From Mytilus edulis (taxonomy: Eukaryota > Mollusca > Bivalvia > Mytilida > Mytilidae): a stretch of DNA of 64,000 nucleotides. The stretch is from positions 72,963,960 to 73,027,959 of the forward strand of contig NC_092345.1 of NCBI RefSeq assembly GCF_963676685.1, in the 5' to 3' direction. Made by a program: the position numbers and the translations under genes. Below, in pieces: positions 13,201 through 28,200 of the stretch. The notes beneath the pieces were generated by a model. That model did not search any database. It had not been told where the DNA came from and saw only the letters and a list, made by a program, of their open reading frames with translations. Within the stretch, counting starts at the first letter, position 1, and each line of letters begins with the position of its first letter.

Positions 13201-16200
13201 CCTGGAAATGACAACAAAAAAGTCTCCCCTAAAATGGGGTAGTGGTGAAACAGTGCAACATAATAACAGACTTTAAAAATCAGTTGAAAAGAGCTTATCT
13301 CAATAAATCTATTCAAAGCAGAAATTCATCTAACAAAAACACAAATTGGTTTTTGCAGGGTACTCATACATTCCAACAAACAAACAAAAAACACTAAATA
13401 CAGATCTGAGTGTACTCACAATTACTGAAAGCTAGTTCAAAGCCAATACCAACTATTTAAAATAAATCATGCATCTAGCATCAAAAGTTCATTTTATCTG
13501 ATAAGACAAATAAATATGTTAAAAGCTTTTTGGTTAAGAACCTATCTTCACAAATGTATATATTTGAGTTTATTTTTAAAATATTTTCATTTAATGTTAA
13601 TGTCTTTTTGAAAGCAAATGTAATAATGAACTACATTTGTAATCATAGATCAGAGGATGAAATTAATTAACTATATATTCACATATTTTATATATTGATC
13701 TTTGAATTTCATTGATGGTATTAAAACATACATTTTTAAGCTGTAATGTCATTTAGTGATGTTCAGCAATATTGACGCTCCGTCTAAAAATTTGTTAATG
13801 TTGAGCTGCTTTGACTAACACAATGCATGTTTTAGATGTCTACCATGTATGATATTTCCTATATTTTTCAAAATTATTAATGAAAATAGATATATTGTTT
13901 ATAACAAAGTAATTTTCATATCCTGTATTTCTAACAGCATTTGACAGACATTACAAGAGTAAATTTAGGATTTAACAGATTAGATAGCATTCCATCTTTT
14001 TCACTGACAACAAAATCAAGAATAAAGACATTAGTTCTACGAAATAATAACTTGGATAATATAGAAGGTATTGTATCTAGTCATAGATTATTTGTAATAT
14101 ATGCAAATTGGTAGTTGTCACTTCTTAGTTATAAACGTGTGTGTTTAACATTTGTTTTTGGATTGAGCCACGTTGAAGTTGAAGTAATTAACATTTGAAT
14201 GATTAAGCTGAAAATGTCCAAAAGGCACTGAAGGAGAATATTCAAAGCTCTTTAAGGTCAACTTTGCCTGAAAATATATTTTACTCCTTCAGTTTCCATA
14301 TTGGTTCTTTTCTATACCTGACTTTTTTTTATGGAATTTAACTGTTCTGTAAATGTCAGAAATTGTTAATCCAGCATGGCAGGTTTTTCCAGTGGATTTC
14401 TTTTGTCACATTCACACTACATGTATATATAAAAAGGTATTTTGAAGTTGATGATAAGTGAATGATAAAACAACTGCAACAGTATGGACTTCATGGTTTA
14501 AATTTCCCTGATAATATGAAAAACTTGTCACAAACCTTCAATAAAATGGTCTAAAAGCGAAAAGTATATCCCCTCTAAAATATTTTCCCTTTAAAATACA
14601 TCCTTTCAGAAACTCCTCAATATAAGTAGAAATCTCTGTCCCAATTTTGAGCAATCACAGTTTCTACTCTGGCAGAATAACTTAAGCATAAGACACTTTT
14701 TAAGATATTTTCATTTTTATCACCGTGGCAGGCAATCGAAATTTATTTGATTAACAAACCTACTTTTATGTAAGGTAAGAATTTATATGTACATATATAC
14801 AAATGAGTGTAAATATATTGCAGGTATAGATGATTTAAATAGCTTAGAAGAACTGGACTTATCTGAGAACTGTCTATGTGATCATTCATGTTTGGTTGGC
14901 CTGGCAGAGCTTAATAAGCTGAGAATGGTAAGTCATATCTGAGAACAGTTGGCTGTGAAAGAGCCTTTAGAATGAGCTTTATGAAATTCATATGTTCCTT
15001 ACAATTATTAAATATATTTATTGCTATTTTACGAAATTTTCCTTTGATCTAGCTGACTGATAGTTTCCTTTCTCAGCGGAGTCAAGTGATATGAAAATTT
15101 ATTGCTAGAAACTAATACCGTGTTCACACTTTAAAATCTGCACAGGGTCAAACCCAGGTTAATTAACCCGAAATTAATTACCCCAGTTCACACTTGAAAA
15201 AAATTAACCCGGGTTGGGATTTTCCCTTTCAACACAAATAGAAATGTTAGCAACAATATTGTAACACGCATCCGTCCACTGTACATATTTACATTTTTAG
15301 CTTTGGAACGGTGAGCTTTAGCCATCACTTGGCGTCTGTCGTCGTCAGCGTTCATCGTCATCCCTCTGGTGTAAACTATTTCAAACATCTTCTTCTCTGA
15401 AACTACCTAACCAATTCAAACCAAACTTAAGCTGAATGATCCTTATGGTATTTAGAATAAAATTTGTGTTTTATTTTCTGTTTCGTCAAAAAACATGGCC
15501 GTCATGGCTAAAAATAGAACATAAGGGTAAAATGCAGTTTTTGGCTTATATCTCAAAAACTTAAGCAGTTAAAGCAAATCTGACATGAGGTAAAAGATTT
15601 CTTAAGGTAACATTCTATCAGCCCTGAAATTTTAAGATGAATCTAACAACCCATTGTTGGGTTGCTGCCACTAAATTGGTAATTTTAATGAAATTTTGCA
15701 GTTTTTGGTTATTATCTTGAATAGTATTAATGGTAAAGTTGAACTGTAAACAGCAAATATGTTCAGCAAAGTAAGATCTACAAATAAGTTTAATATGACC
15801 AAAATTGTCAATTGACCCCTGAAAGAGTTATTGCCCTTAAAGGACAATTTTACTCACTTTGTTTATAAATGTTTTCTAACTTTAAAAAATATTCTCCTTT
15901 GAAACTACTGAACCAATTCCAACCAAACTTTAGTTGAATGATATGAATTTTGCTGTTTTTTATAATCTTGAATTGATTAACGATATGCATACCTGCCAAC
16001 ATTTCAAAATGCCCATGGGGGTTTAGGTGTAAGATGGCTGTCATAGTCCTACAAAACCGTTTAAGGGGTTTTAAAACTGCATTTTCAAACACTTAATATA
16101 CATTAAACCAAAAAAATAAACTATGATGAAATTGGACACTTAAACTCTTAAACGAAAGATAAATGCCAAAAAATGAAAGTGAGCGATTCAGGCTCTTGAG

Positions 16201-19200
16201 AGCCTCTTGTGTCATCACAGATGCACTATTTTTAAGTCTGTAATTTTTTACTGCACTTCTGGCCACTTTGGATGAGTTCAATCACCATCAACCACTTTCC
16301 TTGTTTTCAAATAACATCACTTTATCAAAATTGCACCCATTTTTCGCCCAAAAAAGCGACGGAAATGATGTAGGATAAATCGTTTGTCAACATAGATTTA
16401 TAAAATTATATTCTTTTTGCTGCCACTAATTTAATGTGGGTTATATAATTTGTGACCCAGTAAATACGGTCACTGGACATCTATCAAAATATGACGTCAT
16501 TTGATATATATGACGTCAAGTAATAGTAAAGTCACATTGAAGAGTCTTATTAAGCAAACATCACTATAGCAACAATCTCACATTAACTTCACTGTGCGTT
16601 CACATTTAGAAGTGAGATAGTTATTCTGGGTTCGCCCCACATTAACTCCACCTCAAATGAGGGGTAATTTTCATCCGGGTTCGCCCCTAGTTAAGGCGTT
16701 CACACTTCCTAAATTTAACCTGGATTAACTAATTTGGGTCAAACCCAGTTTAAAAAGGCATAGTGTGAATGGTGTATAAGGGGGCACGTGGCGCTGCTAA
16801 TGAAATTGAAGTTGTCATAGGTAGAATAGCGATAAACAGATTATCATTGGTCATCTCAACTATCTCAACTCGATTGATTTTTTCACTTTTGCCGTACTGG
16901 CTCAAGCGAAGAATATCAATCGCGTTGAGATGATCAATGATAATCTATAAATATCATAACTTACTTGAAAAACTAAGTAGCAAATATGGAATTTCCCAGG
17001 AAAGTATTTAGTTTTTCTCTTGTATTTTTTTATGCCCATTTTATAGGCATGTTTTCTGGTCTGTGCGTCTGTCCGTTCGTTCGTCTGTCCCACTTCAGGT
17101 TTAAGTTTTTTGTCGAACACTGAACACTGAACATAGAAAATGATAGTGTGGATGGGGCATCTGTGAACTTGGGACACATTCTTGTTATAACATGTCTGCA
17201 GACAAAAGTTAGACCAGAGCATTAATTCTTTGAAGTTCTATGTATTTTTCATGGACATCAATATGCTAAACTTAGACAAAATTTAAGTGTAATCATTAGT
17301 ATTTTGTGAAGGTGGTACCAAACACCTTAAATTAAATTAATTTGGCTCGTTTAATTTTCCTAATAGTTATCAAAGGTACATGGATTATAATTTAATACGC
17401 CAGACACGCATTTCGTCTTCTTAAGACTCATCAGTGACGCTCAGATCAAAATAGTTATAAAGCCAAAAAAATAAAAAGTTGGCGAGCATTGAGGACCCGA
17501 AATTCCAAAAAGTTTAAAAAAATACATACTATGATCCTTTGACAAAAATATAAAAATTCAAGAAACCACACACTTTACCAGAAAAAAATCATTGGATTTA
17601 TAGCAGTTTGACGAACACCAACTTTGATCATTGAGAAGCTTAAAGTCATATGAAACAAGTGATAGGTGAAAAATAATGTTTATCCAATTCTTGAACCAAT
17701 GCATGTATATATCATTAACTTAGTCTTCTGTGCACGATTTTAAATTTTTTACGATATTATATATCGTATAATTGTCAATTTTTTTTCTCTTTGTCTGTTA
17801 TGATTTAACAAATATGGTAGCTCATTAAATGCCGTGTTTTGACTCCCAAGTTTACCGATTGTCACCTTTTAGTAAACAATCAACAAAAAAGCATGGATAT
17901 TGAGCACGTGTTTAACATGTTAAATCAGATAATAGTTTATTTCAGTGACAGATCCATGCGTAATGCTATCACCATATTTTTACGAGAAGGTTCATGTTAA
18001 GGTCACTTTGCTTATGAAAAATATGTCTGCGAATTTCTTCCTGGAAGCAAGCAATTAAAAAAAAGTAAACTTCTTCTAAATGTGGACAAATTGAAGAATT
18101 TTCTTCAGAAAAAAGTATATGTACATAAGTTTAATAATGAAAACTATTCATTTTGTTATAAAAAACATATGCATAATTTTTTTATGCCCCACCTACGATA
18201 GTAGAGGGGCATTATGTTTTCTGGTCTGTGTGTCCGTTTGTCCGTCTGTTTGTTCGTCCGATGGTCCGTCTGTCCCGCTTCAGGTTAAAGTTTTTGGTCT
18301 AGGTAGTTTTTGATGAAGTTGAAGTCCAATTGACTTCAAACTTAGTACACATGTTCCCTATGATATGATCTTTCTAATTTTAATGCCAAATTAGAGTTTT
18401 TACCCCAATTTCACGGTCCACTGAACATAGAAAATGATAGTGCAAGTGTACTGGGGACACATTCTTGTTTAATTTTAGGTTTCATATGACTTTAATATTT
18501 TCTTACAGTAACAATAGAATGTGATTAAAATGTTCAGGTGATTTTAACTGAATTATCTTCCTGTAGTGTTAGGTACTACCTTAACAGACTTATTGAAATA
18601 AGATATGTTTTAAAAGTGGAAAAAAATCTCACTTGTAAAAATTTCTTATTTCATTTAGCTTTTAAAAAAAATACTTATTGTCCTTCAAAATAACTGTATG
18701 TCTTTTACCTTAAAACATAGTATGACTCACAAATATTTGCTTATTTACAGTTAAGTTTACAGGGAAATCCATTGTCCTTTCATGATAGTCACAGACCACT
18801 GACAGTACAGTATATTTCCATAGCTTCAGGAAATAATTTAGAAGTAAGTTGTATGCTTATATATTATTGTTGCACTAGTTTAAGGGTCAGGAAACAATCA
18901 TTTACAGTCACAACTGGGTTAAAGTTAAAAACACAAATGACTGAAATAAATTTCCTTACTCCAGTCAAATTGCATTTTGTAAATGTACTTATATTATTTG
19001 AGTTGGTAAAAAATCTTTCTTTTGATTTTTAGCTCACCTGGCCTAAAAGGCCAAGTGAGCTTTTCTCATCACTTGGCGTCCGGCGGCGTCGTCGTTAACT
19101 TTTACAAAAATCTTCTCCTCTGAAACTACTGGGCCAAATTAAACCAAACTTGGCCACAATCATCATTGGAGTATCTAGTTTAAAAAATGTGTCCGGTGAC

Positions 19201-22200
19201 CCGGCCAACCATCCAAGATGGCCGCCATGGCTAAAAATAGAACATAGGGGGTAAAATGCAGTTTTTGGCTTATAACTCAAAAACCAAAGCATTTAGAGCA
19301 AATCTGACATGGGGCAGAATCGTTAAACAGGTGAAGATCTATCTGCCCTGAAATTTTCAGATGAATCGGACAACCCGTTGTTGGGTTGCTGCCCCTGAAT
19401 TAGCAATTTTAAGGAAATTTTGCTGTTTTTGGTTATTATCTTGAATATTATTATAGATAGAGATAAACAGTAAACAGCAATAATGTTCAGCAAAGTAAGA
19501 TTTACAAATAAGTCAACATGACTGAAATGGTCAGTTGACCCCTTTAGGAGTTATTGCCCTTTATAGTCAATTTTTAACCATTTTTCATAAATCTTAGTAA
19601 TATTTTACAAAAATCTTCTCCTCTGAAACTACTGGGCCAAATTAATCCAAACTTGGCCACAATCATCTTTTGGGTTAGTAGTTTGAAAAATGTGTCCGGT
19701 GACCCGGCCATCAAACCAAGATGGCCACCATGGCTAAAAATAGAACATGGGGTAAAATGCAGTTTTTGGCTTATAACTCAAAACCCAAAGCATTTAGAGC
19801 AAATCTGACATGGGGGGGAAATTGTTTATTAGTTCAAGATCTATCTGCCCTGAAATTTTCAGATGAATCGGACAACCCGTTGTTGGGTTGCTGGCCCTGA
19901 ATTAGTAATTTTAAGGAAATTTTGCTCTTTTTGGTTATTATCTTGAATATTATTATAGATAGAGATAAACTATAAACAGCAATAATGTTCACCAAAGTAG
20001 AATTTACAAATAAGTCAACATGACTGAAATGGTCAGTTGACCCCTTTAGGAGTTATTGCCCTTTATAGTCAATTTTTAACCATTTTTCGTAAATCTTAGT
20101 AATCTTTTACAAATATCTTCTCCTCTGAAACTACTTTGCCAAATTAATCCAAACTTGGCCACAATCATGTTTTGGGTTAGTAGTTTAAAAATGTGTCCGG
20201 TGACCCAGCCATCCAACCAAGATGGCCGCCATGGCTAAAAATAGAACATGGGGTAAAATGCAGTTTTTGGCTTATAACTCAAAACCCAAAGCATTTAGAG
20301 CAAATCTGACATTGGTAAAATTGTTTATCAGGTCAACATTTATCTGCTCTGAAATTTTTAGATGAATCGGACAACCCGTTGTTGGGTTGCTGACCCTGAA
20401 TTGTTAGTTTTAAGGAAATTTTGCTGTTTTTGGTCATTATGTTGAACATTATTATTGATAGAGATAAACTGTAAACAACAATAATGTTCAGCAAAGTAAG
20501 ATTTACAAATAAGTCTACATGACCGAAATGGTTAATTGACCCCCTTAGGAGTTATTGTTCTTTATAGTCAATTTTTAACAATTTTCATAAATTTTTACTA
20601 ACATTTTCCACTGAAACTAATGGGCCAAGTTCATTATAGATAGAGATAATTTTAAGCAGCAAGAATGTTCAGTAAAGTAAGATGTACAAACACATCACCA
20701 TCACCAAAACACAATTTTGTCATGAATCCATCTGCTTCCTTTAATATTCACATAGACCAAGGTGAGCGACACAGGCTCTTTAGAGCCTCTAGTTGTTCTT
20801 TAACCAGCCTTACAGCAGTTTCAAAATGAATACCATGGGCCTATTGCATTCTCTGGGTGTAGTTGTTTTTAAGCCGTGTGGTGTTATAATGGATGAACAA
20901 GCAGATTTAATATTGCATGAATATGCAAGAGAAAAAAATTACAATAAAAAAAGCATAGTTGCAGTGTGGAAGGTCAAATAATTCTAATGTTTGTGTGTTT
21001 GTAAGTTATCAGCATAAAATTAAAAGGACAAGTATGAAATGGTAGAAACAAGCTAGATAGAAATGGTAAAATAACCAAACTTCTCTTTCAGTTTACTTTA
21101 AATGGGAAGAAAATTACAGCAACAGAACGATTAGTAAGTATAGAGTAAACATACTAAAGAATTCTAAACAACAGAACGATTAGTAAGTATAGAGTAAACA
21201 TACCAAAGAATTCTAAACAACAGAACGATTAGTAAGTATAGAGTAAACATACTAAAGAATTCTAAACAACAGAACGATTAGTAAGTATAGAGTAAACATA
21301 CTAAACAATTCTAAACAACAGAACGATTAGTAAGTATAGAGTAAACATACTAAACAATTCTAAACAACAGAACGATTAGTAAGTATAGAGTAAACATACC
21401 AAAGAATTCTTAATAAATCTCATAGGATGTAAAGAGAAATTAGTCAGATTCAGTAAAGAGAAATTAGTCAGATTCAGTAAAGAGAAATTAGTCAGATTCA
21501 GTAAAATAAAGAGAAATTAGTCAGATTCAGTAAAGAGAAATTAGTCAGATTCAGTAAATCTCAAAGCACGAATAAAAAAATATGTTTGACTTCCATTTAA
21601 TCTTTGAGAATGAAAAATGAAACCAGTTAAAGAACCGGTAAATCACAAAGAATGAATAAAGATACTCATTAAACCTTTTAGTTTCTCATAAAATGTATAA
21701 AGAAAATGTTAGGCCTACAGTAAATCTTATAGAATGAATAAGAAAACTTTTAAGGCCACCTGTAAATCTTATAGAACAAATAAGAAAATTGGTAAGAGTT
21801 TGGAAATCTCTAAACCTGAATAATGAAATATGTAAATGTATTTTTAAAGCCCAAGAGTTGCAAAGGGAGGATAGGGTTATATACTAGTCGTAATGATCCA
21901 TCAGTTTGTCTGTCTTTTGATTTCCAGATGAAACTTTTGTGAAATTAAGGTAGATAATCTGTATACCACCAACTTGGATTGTAAAATAGCAGTTCACAAT
22001 AGGTCTAGTTCTTTGCTTAAATCTGTAAATTTTGAGACATATTGCCAATTAACAGGTTAGACTGTTTTAGTGTAATTAAGAAACAAAACAGTGATTTATT
22101 GCATTATTCATGCTGATTATATATATATGTACCAAATATTTGTGTTTGTAAAAATCATTGTCAACTTAGCCATTTAAGGGGAGATCACTCAAATAGCAAA

Positions 22201-25200
22201 TTTTTACGGAGGCATGATAGAGAAATTTTCAATTTGTACTTGTAGCAGGAAAACAAGTCGGTGGCACCATTTTTTATTTTATTATTTTAGGACATATTTT
22301 AAAACCTTTCTCATATTTATTTTCAAAATTCTATCTTGTTTATTTCTTTTTATTCACAAAAAATGTTTTTTCATGAACAATCTAATCTATGCAAATTTGG
22401 GGAAGTTTGCATGTCTTGTAGCATACAAAATAGCATGGTGACCCATACATTTTATAATATAGTTTTAAAAAGCATGGTAAAATCTACATTCTGGCAAAGT
22501 ATAAGAAAATTGTATCTAAGGCAATAAATGCCAATGTTCCACCTTAATTGAAATTTTAATGGAATGCCTAATACTAAAAGATATCTGAACTGGATCTTAT
22601 CATTTAATTATTAATATTGGCTGAATAATTGAACTATTGTGGTAACATTTTTAAAGTTTTTGATTTTCAGAAAATTTATGGAAGGACACTTTCTTGAAAC
22701 TCATTAAAACTTTGATTTAACCTACTGATACCTGACATGTGACTTTATCAATTAGATATGCTGTGTTATATATCTTTTATATTCTTCTTTTTACCTTCCT
22801 TTATTCTAGTTGTGTGCATAGTGTGTTTCCACAAAAAATGGAATACTAATAGACTGTTTCAAACACTTTAGCTAAAATTGTTTTAACTGAAACTGCCTTC
22901 CTAGCCTTTTTGCACTGATATAATTCATTATTTAGCATGTTTAGAGATCTACCAAATACTTTGTAGGATAAGGTTGAAAATATTTATGTGTGAAATTAAC
23001 ACCTTAAATTGATTTATATTATTTTTTTTTAAATAAATTTAGCTTACCCAAAGAAGTGTGATGAACCTTTCAAGACGACCATCATGGGAATCACAAAGCT
23101 CTACAATAAATGGTACAAGACAAAAGGAAGTTGTTTCGTCATCTTACAATTTTGATGAGTCTGATGATATAGCTACAAATTTAAGGAGAGGATCTCCAAG
23201 GGGATCAAGAAGAAAGAAAAAGGCTCGTCCAAAAACAGCCCTTATTTCTGATGAAGAAGTAATAGATTCTTCAATGAATGAATATTCTTCACCAGAAAGT
23301 TCAAGAGGTGTGTAATATGAAAAATCCTTTTGTTATAAAGAACTGCTTGTTAGTCATGATTCATATGGCTAGTATGATTACCATCAACTTTTGCCTTATC
23401 TTTTTTGTAAGGGGCGGGTAAAAAGAAGATTAACAATCTGAAAATGCTTAGAATTCTTTACTACTGTGGATTCATTATTATTCCTTGGATACCAAGTTGA
23501 GGGAATTTTGTTGGTACAGGTGAACCACGAAATTAAATGTTCAAGGAATGACATAACTTTCTATAGGTTTGTATACAGACTTCAGCAAAACCATGTATAA
23601 ATTGAATATCCACAAATATGTAAGTTTTCCTTAATCCACGAAAAAATTGGTACCAACGAAAAATAAATGAATCCACAGTAATTAAAAGTTAAAGATAAAG
23701 GAATATATCATGTCTTACATGTATTAATAGTATAAATTACAGAAATTCATCATCTTTTGTATATACCTGTATAATATGATTTGAATGTGTATATTTAAGC
23801 CCCCTCCCCAGAAAAAGAAGATGAACCTGATACAGCTCAATCAATGAAGGAGGAAATCCAAATGCTCCGTGATCATTATGATGTCAACTGGTTACAAGTT
23901 ATAGCAGCCAAAAAGGAAGATACACTTGCTTCTTCATCCAGTAGTAAAGAGGTTGATAAAACAGAGGATGACATCTACTTAAATGAAAGTGTAGCAAATC
24001 TGAGTGTATCTGGTTCACACAAAGAGACACAGAACTACACAGAGGTCACAAACAAGGACACAGAAGATGATATTGAAGTTTTACCTGAACCAACAGGTGA
24101 GTGATTTTATTGTTCATAGATTATAAAATCAGAATTAATTTACATTAAAAAGGGATGCTATTTTTTTCAGATAGACCAGATCTACATGTACCCCCTTTCC
24201 ATTTCTACCAAAATTGTCATATGACATTGTAAAGCAGTTTTTGTCATTTTGCAAATGTTAGTAGTTTACCTTTTACCTTGAAAACTATAATAGACAGACA
24301 GAAACTGTAAGAAAAAAAATGATAGAAAAGCCTTCATGACTCAAACAATCAATTTATTCCTACTAGGCCTTTACTGGAATGTTTAAAACTTTCAAAAATA
24401 TATTAAGTAGAAATTAACAATTTAGGATTTAAAGTATAATTCCACCTTATGTAAAAATGCTGTATTTTGATTGGATGAAAAACATGGTATTTTTCACCAA
24501 TTTCTATATATTGAGATTTTCTTTTCTCTGCAGGGGTATTTGCCATTAGGGAATGCCATGTGCCGGGGTATTTGCTAGCAAATTTATATATACCGTATTA
24601 GGTCACTAGCACAATATGTAACAAATTTATCTTACTGACTATCTTAATTTGTAAAATTTAGACTAGTGGTGATGACCTATCAAAATGAGCAGGTTTTCAA
24701 TAGTTAGCATTAACATGATTAAGAAACTACTTCCTTTGATCCTATAAAAACAGATGTCAACAATGACAACTTGTTAAATTTAAATGTGTTTTATGAATTT
24801 ATTTCACTTTATCATCACTTTCTTCGTCTGTTGAAACCTTTAAGATTTTTTCTCAGTACTGTTTTGTTTTTCTAAAGGGACGTAACACCACTACTAACCG
24901 TGTATGAAATAAGCCACGCCTCCTTATTACTTTATATGGAATTTAAAGGGACGCAACTTCACTACTAACCGTGTATGAAATAAGCCCCGCCTCCCAACTA
25001 ACTTAATATTAAATATACACGGTTTCCACGAGGACGCTTTTAACCAATCATATTCCTAGAAATGTATAGGAGGTAAGATAATAAGATTTATCTTGTCCAT
25101 ATGAAGTCTGTACGTATTTAAAAACATAACAAGTCATGATTTTATTTCAAAACAGTTTTTGGTAAAATTTGTATTGAGGAGAGACATAGCAATCCTGCAT

Positions 25201-28200
25201 TGTGCTAGCAGCAGGATCCTATACTTAACATTAAAGGTTCAGTCTATTGTTAAAGATTTTTTACACATTTTAATTTTGTCAAACCTTCATAGAATTATAC
25301 AAAATTTTGTTTTGATTACAGTTAGCGAAGAAGACACTGTGCAGATGAGACGAAAACCCAAATTACATAGTGTTTATAGTATTTATAAAGATACAAGTCT
25401 TCAAGGATCAGAATGGAATAGAATTTCTCAAGCAGAAGAGTCGGAATATTATGGTATTATGAATATTAGTGCTCGTTTCTTTATTTTAAAGTAAAACTAG
25501 ACTGATATTATGGCCAATGAAAAACAACATCTGTATTTTTAGAGATTTAGTAGAGATCATTCTCCATTGTTATAGAAATTTTCTTGGATTTCTTGTCGTT
25601 TGAGTCTTTGATCTGTTTTTTGGAGTATATATTATATAATTAACTTTGTATAAAAATGTAACATGTTTATTTAACAGGGGCTGAAAGTGAACCTTTTATT
25701 GTAATGTTACCCTCAGAACAGTTAAAACAGCTTATCATCAGTGTTAACAACAGATATCTAATAGAGAAAGATCTAAATGGTCAAATTGTGGAACTTCTAG
25801 ACTTAAAGTGTATGGTGTCATTCTTAATCTCCATGGAAACAGTTGATCACGAGAATATATCCGAAGAGATTTCACTTCCTGTTTGTAAGATTAAGTTTGA
25901 CTATACAAGGAAGGATAGAAGAGATAGAACATATGTAATGGAGAACACTGATATAGCTAAAGTAAGTCAAGACATTATAGATAATAACATATGTAATGGA
26001 GGACGCTGATATAGCTACGGTAAGTCAAGACATTATAGATAATAACATATGTAATGGAGGACGCTGATATAGCTAAAGTAAGTCAAGACAATATAGATAA
26101 TAAAATGAATTGTTGCTATTGATGTTGACTGGTGAATCAAGTCCAAAGTATTTGTAATTGTACTTTGTTTTTATCTATGTGGTTTTTGGTTCATTTTCTC
26201 AGGTCTTATTCATAACCTGAAAGTGCTTAAGATAAATATGGATATTATCAGAGTCAGGGTATAGCCAAAATATGTCCTTTCTCCATGCATAGACAAAACT
26301 ATGGATTTTGTCCTTCCTCAGGATATAGCCAAAACTGTGTATATTGTCTTTACCCCAGATATATCCAAAAGCAATGATATCCCTACTCAGGATAGAGCTA
26401 AAACTATGGATAATGTCCTTCCTCTGGGTATAGACAAAACTATGAATATTGTCTTTACCCCAGATATATCCAAAAGCTATGATATCCTTCCTCATGATAG
26501 AGCTAAAACTATGGATATTGTCCTTCCTCTGGGTATAGACAAAACTATGAATATTGCCTTTACCCCAGATATATCCAAAAGCTATGATATCCTTCCTCAT
26601 GATAGAGCTAAAACTATGGATATTGTCCTTCCTCTGGGTATAGACAAAACTATGAATATTGTCTTTACCCCAGATATATCCAAAAGCTATGATATCCTTC
26701 CTCAGGATAGAGCCAAAACTATGGATGTTGTCCTTCCTCAGGGTATAACCAACACTATTGATATTGTCTTTCCTCAGTGTATAACCAAAACTAATTGGCT
26801 ATGGATATTGTCTTTCCTCAGGGTATAACCAAAACTAATTGGCTATGGACATTGTCTTTCTTAATGTTTATCCATTATATATAATTTAGGATTTTAGTGT
26901 TTTACAATATGATTTTTAATATTTTTTAGGAATTTCAAAATTTACTTCAACCCTTTGTTGATGCCAAAGATGTTGAGAGACAGATGAAAGATTTGCTACA
27001 GTGTTTGAAATGCTCCAATCAGTTTGATAAATCTACCGCAGAGATAAAAATTCAGGTTCCTGATAAAAAACATTTTAATTCCTACTCTAGTATGAGTAAA
27101 GGTAAGTTGATATTAAGTATAATGTCAAGAAATAAATTTGAATTTTAAAAATTGCACATCATATTATATTATGATACGGCACAAAATTCACCATCAGTTT
27201 ACATTTTGGGGGAAAACTTTAGTGATTATAGAAAAACCGTAAACAGCAAAAAGGATCAGCAAGACAAAATCAACAAATAAGATATTTGAGTGATGTGAAT
27301 TTTTATCTTGACTACAATGTTTGAGAGTGGCCATAGTTGAACATTCACATTTACAAAGATGAGAGAAACAGACTCTTTAGAGCCTCTAGTTTAGAAACTG
27401 GATTTTCGAATGTGGTTGTTGAAAAATTAAAAAATGGTGTTTCCAGTCTTGTCCATGCTTTAACTCAAGGACCATTCAAGCAAAGCTTTTCAAATTTTGA
27501 TATGTTGTTACTGATAACAAAATGGAGGTCAAGTTCAATATTGATGATTGTCACTTTTTACATTTTAGAAGTTATGGCCCTTGCAAGGACACAAATAAAA
27601 GTTAAAAAATCTGGTTTGCCTTCACTTTGACAACCTCTTGTTTTCTTAATAGTTTCATGCTCAAAATGGTATTTCTCATTCCATTAAAATACTGTTATTT
27701 ATTTATCTGCAAAACATTCAAATAAAAATACCCTTTTTATATAATTTTCCAGGAGATTCAACACAGTACATATGTCCAAAATGTAAAAGTGAAATGGTGG
27801 TGGAACTGGACACCAAAGAATTACCAACATCTTTACAGAACACACCAATAGGATCATATGTATCTGGTGATAATTTCCTAGGGACGCCCAGCAAAGGCTT
27901 TATAAATGGGTAACTTTACTATTATTCATCAGAGCATCTTATAACCATATAATCGCCAGTGCCATCAGTCATGAAACTTACTCAATACTATGAGTACAAA
28001 ATTTTGAGCTTGAAAAACTATAGACTAAAATTGGTATTTGCTGCTTCTCTGCTTAGCATGTGGCATTTAGAAGTAACACCAAAGACTGTTTGGCTCAGAG
28101 TCAGAATAATGTTTCCATGTTGGGTCACATTTCTTCCTGTGAACCATTACTTTGTAAACTAGCACATTAAAAAAACAGCTCAGAGTGTCTGTCTAGTATA

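Noticed and set aside
26199-26828. Repetitive ORFs on both strands
   Set aside because: By-product of the 105-bp minisatellite inside an STK11IP intron.
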